DNA of 64,000 bases from Podocnemis expansa. Taxonomy: Eukaryota; Chordata; Testudines; Podocnemididae. The position numbers and the translations under genes were made by a program. The stretch spans positions 43,230,905 to 43,294,904 of the forward strand of contig ML681991.1 of the NCBI GenBank assembly GCA_007922195.1, written 5' to 3'. Below the pieces are notes generated by a model. That model searched no databases. It was not told the DNA's origin and worked only from the letters and a program-made list of their open reading frames with translations. Below, one piece after another: positions 35,701 through 47,700 of the stretch (positions are counted from its first letter, which is position 1; each line of letters opens with the position of its first letter).

Positions 35701-38700
35701 GTTGGGAGCTGGCTGCACAGAGCACAGCGACCTGGGTGCTGGATGGGAGGAGACTCCACCGTAGCAGAGTCCTGACTGGCTGTGGACAAAGGGGATCCAA
35801 GAGGCTTTTCTGGGGTCTCCGTCACACCCCGCGCGTCCAGGGGGCCTGCCTCCTCCTCCGCTGTGGTCTCCGGCCGCCACATCAGATTGGTGGTGCTGCA
35901 CTGTGGGCGGCTGGGCGACCTGCTGGAGGGAAGGATAAAACACAGCTGGCCCCTGCTCCCTGCTGGCCTTGTCTGTGTGCAGCCTGTCTGCAGCACATGC
36001 CTCTGTCCTGACTGCCAGCAGGACTCAGGATCCTGTGGACCATTGTCCTGCGGTAGGGCTACCAGATCCCAAAGCCTGGAAAGGAGGACAGGGAAGTACG
36101 AAAAGGAGGACATTGGAGGACACATGGGGGAAAATGTAGTATGAATGTAATAGTCTTTGGTTTTTAGGGGGCCCTGGACATTTTCCCTTAAAAATAAGTA
36201 TTTTATGGCATTCCAGGATACTTCAACCCCTATAAGTAATAAGCCTGACAAAATCCTGTATTTTAAAATGCCTGCCAGACAGATAATGTGAAGACAAAAA
36301 GAAGAACACAAAGGTAAAAAGGAGACCATGTTCTCCTTTTGCCTGACATCTGGTAACTCTACCCTGAAGGCACACTTGCTAGTGGTGCCCACGATGGTGA
36401 GCTCGACTCACCCACACCTTGCTCTAGGGAGTCTCCCAAGGCCACCTCGCCCAAGATGCAGCTGCATCTTTGACACCCAGCCCCTATTAACCAACCCCAG
36501 GCACACAGGGGCCTGTGACCCTGGTGCCACCTGTCTCTTGGGTACCCGTGCCCATGGGAGGGCATCCGCACCTGCCGACCCTGTGCCCTACCTGCCCCAG
36601 TGCCCAGCCCTGTACCCCCTCGCTGCTCGTGACCTAGACAGGCCCAGCCCTGCGTGTTTCTGCGGGAGAGGACGACTCATCCACAGGGGCTCCAGAGGTC
36701 TGGCACGATGTCCCTGTGTCTGGCTTGGACTCCCCAGAGGCCGGGATGGTCCCAGGCCCCCGCTCCTCTGCGCTGCTCTCCTCCTGTGGGGCAGGGAACA
36801 GCTCACGAGTCCCTGATGTGGCCTCTGCTGCTGGTGGCATTGCGGCAGGAGGCTGCCCAACATCCAGGGACACCTTGGACTCCATGTCCACTGCCTCAGG
36901 GCCGGAGGACAAGCTCGGGCGCTGGCTGGTGTTCACAGGCCAAGCTGGCAGGCCACTGGGCTCTGGCCCCAGGAAGGCATGGAGCTCATCATAGAAAGGG
37001 CAGGTAGCAGTGCTACCTGCCCCCTGGATCTCCCGTGCCTCCCTGGTCTGGGCATGGGCCTGCCGCAGGGCCTTTATTTTCGTGCACCTGCTCGGTGGTG
37101 CGCTCGTGGCCCTGCCCGGACATCTCTGCGGCAATGTCCACATATATGTCCCGGTTCCAGTGGCTAGCCCAGAACCAGGGCAGGATGTCCTCCCTCCTCC
37201 AGATGCTGAGGAGGCACTGGATATCCTCAGCAGTCCAGATGGGGGCACGGCATTGCCCCCCTGGGGCAGTGGAGCCACGTGCTGCCATGCCTAAACAGGG
37301 CTGTCAGCACGCTGGCAGGCACGGGCACGGGACAGCACTTCCTGCTTCCTTTGGGTGCTATGCACCCTGGGATGAAGGTCAGGACCGTTATTTCAAAACA
37401 AGCATTGTTTCGAAATAACATGTCCAAACAGCATTATTTCAAAATGACTTGTTTCGAAATAACTGTCGTTTCGAAATGAAAGTGGTTTAAGCTGTTTCGA
37501 AACAACGGCGCTTGTTTCAAAACAACGGGCTCCATTGTTTTGAAACAAGAAAATGTCGTGTGGACACACTGTTTTTTATTTCGAAACAACCAGTGTTGTT
37601 TCAAAATAAAAGACTTATGTGGACATACTCTTAGAGCTGGACTTCAAGCGTCTGACGAAGTGGGTTTTTTTTCCTCATGAAACTTCATGTAATAAATAAA
37701 TTTATTAGTCTTTAAAAGTGCCACCAGACTCCTTGTTTGTTTTGCTGGACTAGCCTAACACAGCTGCCCCTTCGGAACTTAGTGCTGGGAATCACGCTGC
37801 CTCTGCACCATCAGGCACGTTGCCTGAACCATGCTGGCAGCCAGAATGCCTCAGGCCATTTGTTTTGTTGCTTACCATCTCAGTCAGTGATTTTTCTCAG
37901 GGCGAGCTGGGCTGTGAGTCACCTTATTACTTCCAGCCACAGCAAGCGAGGGCCTGGCTGGAGCTATGGAGCGGGCCAGCTCCCTGATGCTCCAGTCTGT
38001 CAGCACCTCAAAGCTCTGCCAGCCTATACTTCACCTGGCAGGTTAACCTCCATGCTCCCTACAGTGCCCAGCCCTTCCACTGGACGCTCACGGATGGCTC
38101 AGCCTCCTGCCTCCAAAGAGGCAGAGTCTGTTTGGCACAGCTGAGGATTCCCACATTCACTCTAAGGCACTGCACTGACATGAGCTTATACAAAACCAGG
38201 ACTTATTAATACAAACCAGAGATGCTTAGAAACAGAACCGAGTACAAATCAAAGAAAAGTAGAGGAAACTTCTAAAAGAGTAAACTTAACTTTAGCAAGC
38301 TACACCAATGTTCCCTCTAATTACTCGTAGACTGTGTGCACAATCAATTTCTTTGTGTGCGCAAAAACATTTCTTTGTGAGCACCAATATTAGCACTATT
38401 GAATTTTTTTGTGTGCACTTTATTTTGTTGTGTGTGCAGGTTTCATGACCTGTGTGCGTGGACACACGTGCACAGCTTAGAGGGAACAGTGCTACAGTCC
38501 TTTGCAAGGACACCAGAACCTTTGTAGCAGTTCAATGGGAGAAGAGGCATCAAATGGGTGGGGTCGTGTAGGGCCACACCCACCCAGATTTGCTGTTTAG
38601 TTTGTACTGAGCACACTCACATGGGTTTAGCAGGCTCAGTAACAACTGCTGAACCTGATGCCTTCACTCCGTTCCCCCACCACCACCACCACCATCAGCA

Positions 38701-41700
38701 GGCACTGGGTCATCTTTGTGGCAGGGCCAAATGTGTATATTTCTTTGTTTAAAAATGAGGGTCCTTGCCCCTCCCCAGTTCCAGCACACGCGATCATTTG
38801 GTTAAAGCAGCGTTTTCACCTTCGAAGTTCTTTTAAATAGTTGACTGATTTTTATCAGGATCTGGGGCATGGCTATGGGTCTGGTTGCTCATTCCCAAAG
38901 TAGATTAGACTGCATTACTGCAGTGGTGTGTGAGTCTCTCTCCTCACTTTATCCTCCAAGTTGACATGGAGGGCTTGGCCCTTCAGAAAGTGCTTTTATG
39001 AGAACTTTTTTTAGTTTCCCCATAGGCTATGTCTACACTGGCAAATTAGTCCGGACGAAGTAGGCTTAGTCTGGACCAATTTAGGCCATGGCCACCATAG
39101 GCTTTCCCTAGTTCAAACTAAGAAATTTCTTAGTTCGAACTAAGGAACACTTTGTTTGAACTAATAAGTACTGGCACTTAGTCCAGACTTAAATGCTTAG
39201 TTCGAACTTTAAGTGCTTAGTTAGTTTGAACTAACCGCACATTCTAGTTCTAACTAAGTGTTAGTTAGAACTAGAACGCATGGTTAGTTTGAACTAGAAC
39301 TAACCTCGAACTTCATAGTTTGGACTAAAAAGTCCAAACTAATATTGGCTAATGTAGACATAGCCATAGATGCCTGATGAAGTTATTCTTGGCACATAAC
39401 ACCCTTACATCCTACCTCCATTTTCAGAAAACACTTTCAAGACAGGTGACCAAGCAACAAGAATCCAGCCTGCTTCCAGAAGGAGGTGACACCTGCCACT
39501 TCAGGGACTGGCTACTACAAAAAGAAAATCCAGATTTACAAAACCAAGAGAGTCAGATGAGGAACAGGTACAACACACAAAATGAATTTATAATATGCGG
39601 ACTTGGAGTCTCCACGGGAGCCTGCACAGAGCTCCTTGCAGAACCAGAGCTTTATTTTTGACTTATAAAGAGTGTAAATTATGAAACACTTCATTCTAAT
39701 TTAGATTTGTTTATTAACTGGGCATGAATTGTGTTAGGAACATTGTGAAGTCACCTCTAAATTTTTCAGGTTGCTTAAACAAACAGAAACCCAGGCAAGG
39801 AGATAGATGGAGCTGAGAAGAAAATTGGCTGGGACACTAACCAGCTATTTATACTTTTCCTAGAAGAGATTTAGACATGCTTAATAAGGAACTGGACCAC
39901 ATCAAGAACACTGGAGAAGAAACCCATCACCTTCAATGGGCTGAGGAAGAAAAAAAACAACAGCGTCGAAACAGAAAGAAACAACTGAACCTTCGTAAAA
40001 AAATGGAGGAGGTTAGAAACAAGAAATTGAAAAATCTAGGCAATTATATAGACTTATGCACCTTAAAGAGGTTGCTGACAAACATTGCACATGCCTAGTA
40101 GACAGTGAGCTTGCTGGCAAGCCCATAAAGAATTTGAAAAAGTTGATGAATATGGCCCTGATCTTGCAAATACTTGTGCAGATGCTTGATGTTAACCATG
40201 TAGGTAGTTCCACTAAGTTTAATAGGACAGCATACATGCTTAATATTGCACACATACACTAGCAGTGGGCTATATGATGGAAAAAAGAAAATGGTATATT
40301 TTGAAGTCAGATAGGCAAGGTTTCATATTAATATTTTAAGGATCAAATTTTCAAACCCTGTCTCTATTTTCCTTACTTTTTACTGGCAAAAATCCTATTA
40401 GTGATAGTCATGCAGCTGGGATGAAGTCCATTGAACTCAATGGTAAAACTCCTGTTGAATCAGTGACTTCACCCCTGATTTGCATTCCTCAGCAGGAATT
40501 TGAGAGACAAAGATGGGTGAGGTAATATCAGAGATCTTCCTCTGAGTAAATTTGTGTCAGCTTGAAAGCTGGTCTTCTTCATCAATAGAAAATAACAGAG
40601 ATTTCCTAACACCCTTGTCTCTCTAACATCCTGGAACCAGCTCAGCTACAATAATACTTCTAAAAATCAGGTATTTAGCAGTCTCATTAATGGGATTTAT
40701 ACCAATGGTAAGGGCCAAACAAATAAAAGTGGAATTTTTTTGAAGACAAAAATTGCACTTGTATGAAAAGAGACTAGGCAGAGATCTGGCTGAAAATGGA
40801 GCCCTACATCCATGGCATTGGGACAGTACCATTGTATAGTGATGTATACATGGACACATGGAGAATTTTGCTTTGCGAGTTACTGATTCCAATGATGGCT
40901 GAAATAGTGAGAGAAATTAACCATAGCAATAATTTACCAGGGGCCATGGTGGATTCTCCATCACTGACAATTTTTCAGTCAAGATTTGATATTTCTCTAA
41001 AAGATCTGCTCAGAAGATTATTTGAGTAAACTTCAATAGCCTGTGTTATTCAGGAGATCAGACTGGATGATCACAATGGAATCTAACAGATTCACAAAAG
41101 AAAAGTCCTGAAGAAAACATCTCTTTCTGCTGTCCAACCAGCCCTCTCTTAGGCAAACAGACTCCCTGCTGTTTCTTAAAACTGAGCAGAATTTAATCAT
41201 GGTGTCACAGAAGTTGAGGGTTGGAATGAACCTCAAGAGGTCATCTAGTCCAACACCTGCTCAAAGCAGGACCAACTGCTAATAAATCATCCCAGAAAAG
41301 GGTTTATCAAGCTGTACCTTACAAACTTTTAAGGATGGAGATTCCACCACCTCCATAGGTAAGCCAGCTTTACCACCATGCTATGGAAAAAGATTTCCTA
41401 ATATTCCACCACCTAGACCATGCCTACTGTCACTTGAGACCACTGGTCCTAGTTCAGTCATCCGCCACCATTGTAAGAGCAGCCCAGCTCCATCCTGCCT
41501 AGAAGCCTCTTTCAGGTAGTTGAAGGCTGATATCAAATTCCTCCCTCACTCCTCTCTTCTGAAGACTAAACAAGTGCAGTTCCCTCAGCTTCCCCTCATA
41601 AGTCAAGTTGAAAAAATAATTTTGAGGTACCAAATTATCCCTCTGGCAATTCCATTGCTTCAGTCACCTGACCCTAGAAATGAATTTGGCCCAAAGTGTT

Positions 41701-44700
41701 TAGAATGTACCAATATGAAACCCGTTAAATGAAGCAATAGAAAATGTGTCATACATACCATACACACTTAGTAAAATACACTTATAATTATCACCTTTTG
41801 GTACAGCATGGCAAATTTATGATCCTTAGGCATGGAAAAAGAAAGAGCTGTTACTTATGCTGAAAATTGGAGATGATGTTAAACAAGAAACAAGAAGTGA
41901 ATATCTACGAAGGAAAAACAGACAAGAGAAAGCTAAAAAGGTATGTTAAAAATCACACACCACATAACAAGGAAATTAGGCCAAGATCCTCAGAGACATT
42001 TAGATGCCTAGTTCCCATTGAAGCCTGTGAGTTAAACATTCTCACCTTCTCATCAGTTGTTAATGGGCCACTTCTACACTGTTTGAATTGATCTTGTTAA
42101 CTCATCCTTCTTTTAATGTATATGTGTATATACACCTAAAATACTGCAGTCTCCATTTCACGCATCTGGGGAAGTGGTTACAGATCACGAAAGCTTATGC
42201 CTTAATAAAATTGTTAGTTTTTATAAATGCCACATAACTCCTTGTTTGATTCAGTGAGCACTAGGCATCTAAATAACTTTGAAAATCAGGATCCTAATGA
42301 TCAAGATGAAAAAAGTAGAGTATATATAAAGATTACCACTAATGCCTTCCAATACAAAAAGTCCTCCTAGAATCTGCTTATGGTTGTGAATTTTAAATTT
42401 CATGGGTGTAACACACAGCTCCTCTAGAAACAGTTTAAATTGCTTGTTCTGGTTGGGGTTTTGAAAGCAGGAGGAAAAGGCCTGAAAAGTCAGAGTTAGG
42501 TAAAAGATTTACAAAATACAGGATCCATATGATGTTAAAATGTAATATTTTTATAAGATATGCAGTACATCCTAGTCTGATCCAGTACATCAGTCCTGCA
42601 AAGATGTAAGCACAAGCTTAACCTGAAAGACCACGAGGAAGCTCATGTACTTCACCAATTTACTGCTCTCACATCCCCTCTTGGTTTACTGTGAATCTCA
42701 CTAGCTGTATTCTGTGTCAGGGATGTCAAAATTTCATAACCTTAGGACCTCTTGTGTGCAGAGCCATACCATTAGATTAGGTGAAATTATAAACATTTAA
42801 ACAAAACTTGTAAAAAAATATCATTGCTTCTATGAATATTATTTTGCTCTCAGCAATGGAAATCTTCTATTAAACAACATTTTGCACTCTTTTTATATAC
42901 TCTAGAAACAAGAAAAGCTAGAGAAAAAAATGGCATTGCACATGAGAAAACTGAAAGAGGACGGTTATCAGAGTGAAGAAACTGAAAATCACGAAAAGGG
43001 TCATGGTAAGCCATTATCCAAAGACCAAGAAAATAATCCATACAATATCTGTAACGGCCTTTTTGCCTCCTGACTTGTCTCCAACATCTGCAAATATGGT
43101 TGTTATGAATTCTATAATGTCCCCTCCTCATGCATCTTACCCATTCCTCCGCCTAAACTCAGTCATACCTCTCCTTCTGCTTGCCTTGCTCCTCAGTTGC
43201 CACACTTCTCTTTGCTACTAGCCTGGTTTCTTTACAGCAGATGGGAGAACGCCCCCTGCCCCCCCGCCAAGTTGCCCTCACAATCTGGAGCTGTTTCCTA
43301 CTTGACCTTTTTCAGACTTCTCAAAACACAGCTCTTCTCCCTGGCCTGTGTGTTTGAAGGAGCCCCAGTTACTTCTGTGAGTGTATTGGTACCTTTCTTT
43401 TCGCCCTCACACGTGTTTTCATTTTACAATCCCAAATGTAATTATTCACAATAAATAATAGTAATCTTCACTATACTACCATGATATGGCACTGTAAGTA
43501 GATTAACAAAAGAGACATAGAATCAAAGTATTGTAAGATGGCAAGGGACCTCATATCTAGTCCAGTCCTTTGTCCTGAGGAAGGACAAATTATATTCCAC
43601 ACCATCCTTGACAGGCGTTTGTCTGACTAACGTGTTGTTAAAAACCTCCCATGAGGAAAATTCCACAAGCTCCCTGAACAGTTTGTTCTGGTACTTAATT
43701 ACCCTGACAGTTAGGAAGTTTTTCCTCATGTTTAATCTAAATCTCCCTTGCTGCAATTAGTTCTTGTTCTCCTCTCCTTAGTAGTTAAGCGAAGTATATC
43801 ACCCTCCTCTTTATAATAACCATTTACCTAGTTGAAGACTGTTATAATGTACTCTCTTCATCTTCTGTTCTCCAGATTAAAAAGAATTTTTTTTTCCATC
43901 TGTCTTTATAGGTTGTATTTTCTAGACCTTTCATCATTTTTGCTGTTCTTCCCTGGATTTTCTCCAATTTATTTACATCTTTCTTTCCTGAAGTGTGATG
44001 CCCAGAACTGGGCATAATACTCCAGAATATAAGGCCTTATCAGTGCTGAGTAGAAGAATTATTTCTTGTGTCTTGCTTACAACCAGGGGCGTTGCTGGCT
44101 GGGGGAGGGACCCGGGGCACGGGCCCAGGCTCTGCCCCGCCACACTGGCCATGCCCCCCAGCCACCAGGCCATGGTCCCTGGCCAGGGACAAGGCCCAGT
44201 GCCGCCATGCCACCATGTGCGGCCAGGCCCTGCATCCCCAGTCGGGATCAGGGCTGCCGCCAGCACGTGCAGCCGGGCCCAGGACTGCCCACCACAGCCA
44301 CGAGCGGCCAAGCCCCAGATCCCCAGCCGGAGACAGGGCTGGAAGAGGCCACAGGAGGCTGGGCCCTGCATCCCCGGCTGGGGACAGGACCGCCACGGCC
44401 GCCGGCGGCCAGGCCCCAGATCTCCAGCCCAATTGGGCCGGAGATCCAGGGCACCAGCTCTGGGCTTCAGGGCACGTGCCTTGGGGTGCCCAGAGCCAGT
44501 GACACCCCTGCTTACAACACTCCTACTAATATATCCCAGAATGATGTTTGCTTTTGTTGTTTTGCAACAGTGTGATGCTGTTGATTCACATTTAGTTTGT
44601 GATCCACTATGATCCTCAGATCCCTTTCCACAGTACTCATTCCTAGGCAATCATCCCCATTTTGTATTTCTGCAGTTGAGTATTTCTTTCTAACTGCAGT

Positions 44701-47700
44701 ACTTTGCTATTGCCCATATTGAATTTCAGCCTATTTATTTCAGACCACTTCTTTAGTGTGTCAAGATCATTTTGAATTCTAATCATGTCCTCCAAAACAC
44801 TTGAAAACCCTCCAGCTTGGTTTCATCTGCAAATGTTGTAAATATGCTCTCTGTGCTGACGTCCAAATAATTCATGAAAATGTTGACTAAAAACAGTCCC
44901 ATGACAGATCTCTGTGGGGTCCCACTCAATATGCCCTTCCAGCGTGATTGTGACCCTTTGGTAAAGACTCTTGTGGTATACTTTTCCAACTGGTTGTGCA
45001 TCCACCTTATAGTAGGTTTTTCTAGGCTACATTTCCCGTTGAGAATGTCATCTTAGTATCAAAAGCCATAATGAAACTGATATCTGTCACATCCACTGCC
45101 TTCCCCCATCCACAAGTCTGGTTACCCTGTCAAAGAACAGTGGAAGATTTTTGTTTCTATTTTAACCACAGCTGCTACTCATTTCCATGGATGTTCACTA
45201 TGGTAGGCAGCGAATCACTGCCAACCTGTGAAAATTGAAACCTAACAGACATTTTACACTTCAGCCATTGCTGTGTTTTTTCTTAATGTCCTTCCTCTCT
45301 CACTGAGTAATGGGCCTTCTTGTCCTTGGTTATTCCTCTTGCTTCTAATTGCTTGCCTCATAGACCTTTCAGGTACAAGAGATATACCAAAGAGTATCAA
45401 CCAGTGAAGCAGATTTGGCCAAAAAGTGGGGGGGGAGAACCTGGCCCCTGTGGCCTCCCCAATTCTAGAAATTCCTGCTCCTGCCCCAGCCTCCCCTCTC
45501 TCATACCCCCCCGCCCAACATATCCCTCCCCTCTGCCAGAACCCCCTGGTCCACCCCTGGCCTCCCCTTTCTGAGAACTCCTGCACCCACCTCTCTCCTT
45601 CCGGAAACTTGCCATACTCCCTCCCTTTCAGCCCCAAACTCTCATTCTCTCTGAGAGAGCTGAGCTGGCTGGAATTGTAATTGTAGCCCATCAGAAAGCT
45701 GCTTTTGCTGACCTCAGGCTGTAGTTTGTGGCTTCTCCTGCCTGGTGAACCCACCAGCCAAGCAGCTGATTAACACTGACCAGGTCAGGGGCCCAGACCT
45801 AGCTCAGCCATCTCAGCCTCTCTGCTCAGTCCCCTTTGCTCCTTCTTCCATCCCTGGCCATAGGCATGGCAGGGAGAAGAAAGGCCCTCTTGCCTCCCAA
45901 GCTGAATTTGGGGTGTAGATACACCATCCACCTGCCCCATAATTAGCCTCAGAGTGCAAACATACCCTGGAGGACAAGCAAGGAGTCCTGGGGCACTTAA
46001 AGATTATCTAACAAATTTATTTATCACATGAGCTTTCGTGGGAGATAATCCCACTTTGTCAAATGCTTTGAAGATGGGCAACATACCCTGGAGGGTGACA
46101 CTAGATCCAAAGGATGAGACCATCATTTTCAGGGGAAGGGGCATCTGAGATACTACAGTGAGTTGACTGCCAGGAACAGGCTGGGCAGTGTCCTCTGGCA
46201 GCAAGAACTTCCCGCCCTCCACTGGAGACCTTTGTCCCATATTTCCTATAATACTGAGACAAAGGTGCCTGCTACCACATGTATGTATGGGTTGGAGGCT
46301 GTGAACTAATGGCATAAACTCTGAAGCAGTGTGGTACAGGATAAACATTTTACTGTCGCTTGATTTAGAAATTATTCATATAATTTACTCATGGCTCCTC
46401 CATTTGTGAGTAATACATTTGTCTTAAAGTCATGGCAGTAAATTATTTTTAGCCCCCGCCCCCACCCCCCCTACACACCATCACTTTTTCTGTACGTTAA
46501 CAATTAAACATATGAAAATTTTTTTTCCCCCCAGGAACTAATGCCTTTAATCAACCTTCAGTTAATAGAAAGAAAATCTTTTTTTCTTCCATGGCCTCTC
46601 AACAGCCTTTTCATCAGATTACCAATGATGTCATTAACAAGAAAAGAGCATGTTTTCAGGTATGAATTGATTGCACATACAGATTCAGACATGACACTAA
46701 AAGTAACAAATGCATGTTGTCATGTTACACGTACAAAACATATTGTTATGTATAAGTCACCACGTGGAAATGTTATGTAGAGCTGTATAAGTTATTTTTC
46801 TTAGCATGTGAGCAGGATACAATCTTTGAAGAAATTCTGTGTTGTTGTTAACATTGTGCTGTATCTTCTCCTCTGGGAATATACTGCAAATAGGGGGAGA
46901 ATGTTTTCTCCTTCTCTGCCTTAATATCTCTGGCTAGAGTCAGTTGGCGTGCACTGAGATTTCTGAAAGAGGCACTGCCTATATGCTGTTTGTGACCACA
47001 TCTGTTCAAGGACAAACATCCCCACTGGGAAGAGTAAAACAGTCATTGAGTGATTAACTGGGAGGGCACCATGGTCCAGGGATCACCACTATTATATAGG
47101 AGCTCTGGGCAAGTTGCTCTCCATACCGCCATTTGTAAATGCAGATAATTAAACTTCAGCTACCTCCCTGCTGGGCTGGCAGCACAATGTTGGGACAACC
47201 TATCTAAGAGATAGGGCAGTACAGCAGTATTTCCGGTGCTGCAAGATGCTTCCCCCTGCTGCTCAGAAGGGCATAGTACAGCATGCACAGAGAGAACAGC
47301 AATCCTTCCCAGTCGCAGTGAAACACAGCAAAGCTGATTCTCTTTCCCAAACAGAATGTGCAGATTGACAAGTGTCTTCTGTGGGACTTGGAGACAATCT
47401 GGCACCAGGCACAAACCCCTATCACACCTGTACTGTGGCAGGGCAAACACCTGCCTCCAGGTCAGGTGCCCACAGGAACACCTAAACACGGGGCAAGTAT
47501 GACTGCCGTGAGCTGTTCCTGAGAGAGGGCCACAACTGGCTCAAGTGTGTGACATGCTGTGAGCACTGAGGTCCAGATGGGGTACAAAAGTCTCCTCTGA
47601 AACTCCCAGGAGCCCCAGCAGAAAACAACAGATTGTCTCAGAGGTTTCACCCTCAGGATGGCAAGAGTCTAGGGCCAAAGCTTGGACATCATGGCTGCTT

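Larger units (their letters stand above)
32900..37630. mobile_element. Harbinger/PIF DNA transposon, 4.7 kb, two-gene type
   Basis: The ends GGCTATGTCCACAC and ATGTGGACATACTC are inverted repeats. The target duplication TTA flanks both (32897-32899 and 37631-37633). Long subterminal arms at about 32920-33030 and 37385-37610 consist of TTTCGAAA-type palindromes. Inside are a transposase relic on + and a Myb/SANT-like protein relic on -, which is the normal two-protein content of Harbinger elements. A later hAT MITE sits inside at 36054-36361. The copy is defective in coding but well preserved in structure. Confidence 0.92.
28259..39427 (+). other. FSIP2 intron(s) between exon 3 and the next located exon
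   Basis: This 11.2-kb interval holds two inverted copies of one hAT MITE, a hAT at 29325-29665, MIR-like fragments, the Penelope-like element, the 4.7-kb Harbinger element and a Harbinger MITE. From the mammalian protein a further exon of roughly 90 bp is expected here. I scanned the unique parts and did not find it. Skipping it would keep the frame, since both neighbours are phase 0. Confidence 0.6.
40012..41829 (+). other. FSIP2 intron with CR1 fragments
   Basis: The intron contains a plus-strand CR1 3' fragment (40895-41090) and a minus-strand CR1 fragment (41195-41630), with nothing else recognised. Confidence 0.7.
43006..46534 (+). other. FSIP2 intron with CR1 split by a hAT element
   Basis: The intron holds the CR1 at 43515-45060, a hAT element inside it, and a Penelope-derived unit at 45972-46078. 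The stretch 45060-45970 shows no recognisable repeat or exon. Confidence 0.7.

Noticed and set aside
35490..36392. Minus-strand open frame of 300 codons inside the Harbinger element
   Set aside because: It runs through the nested hAT MITE (36054-36361) and GC-rich filler and matches no domain I know. It was not annotated as a gene.
38928..38985. Candidate for the missing FSIP2 exon (GTGGTGTGTGAG after CTGCAG)
   Set aside because: Only the first three residues fit, and the frame hits TGA shortly afterwards with no donor.
43973..44650. Open frames of 130-225 codons on both strands
   Set aside because: They coincide with the GC-rich hAT element 44084-44510 inside CR1 and are compositional.
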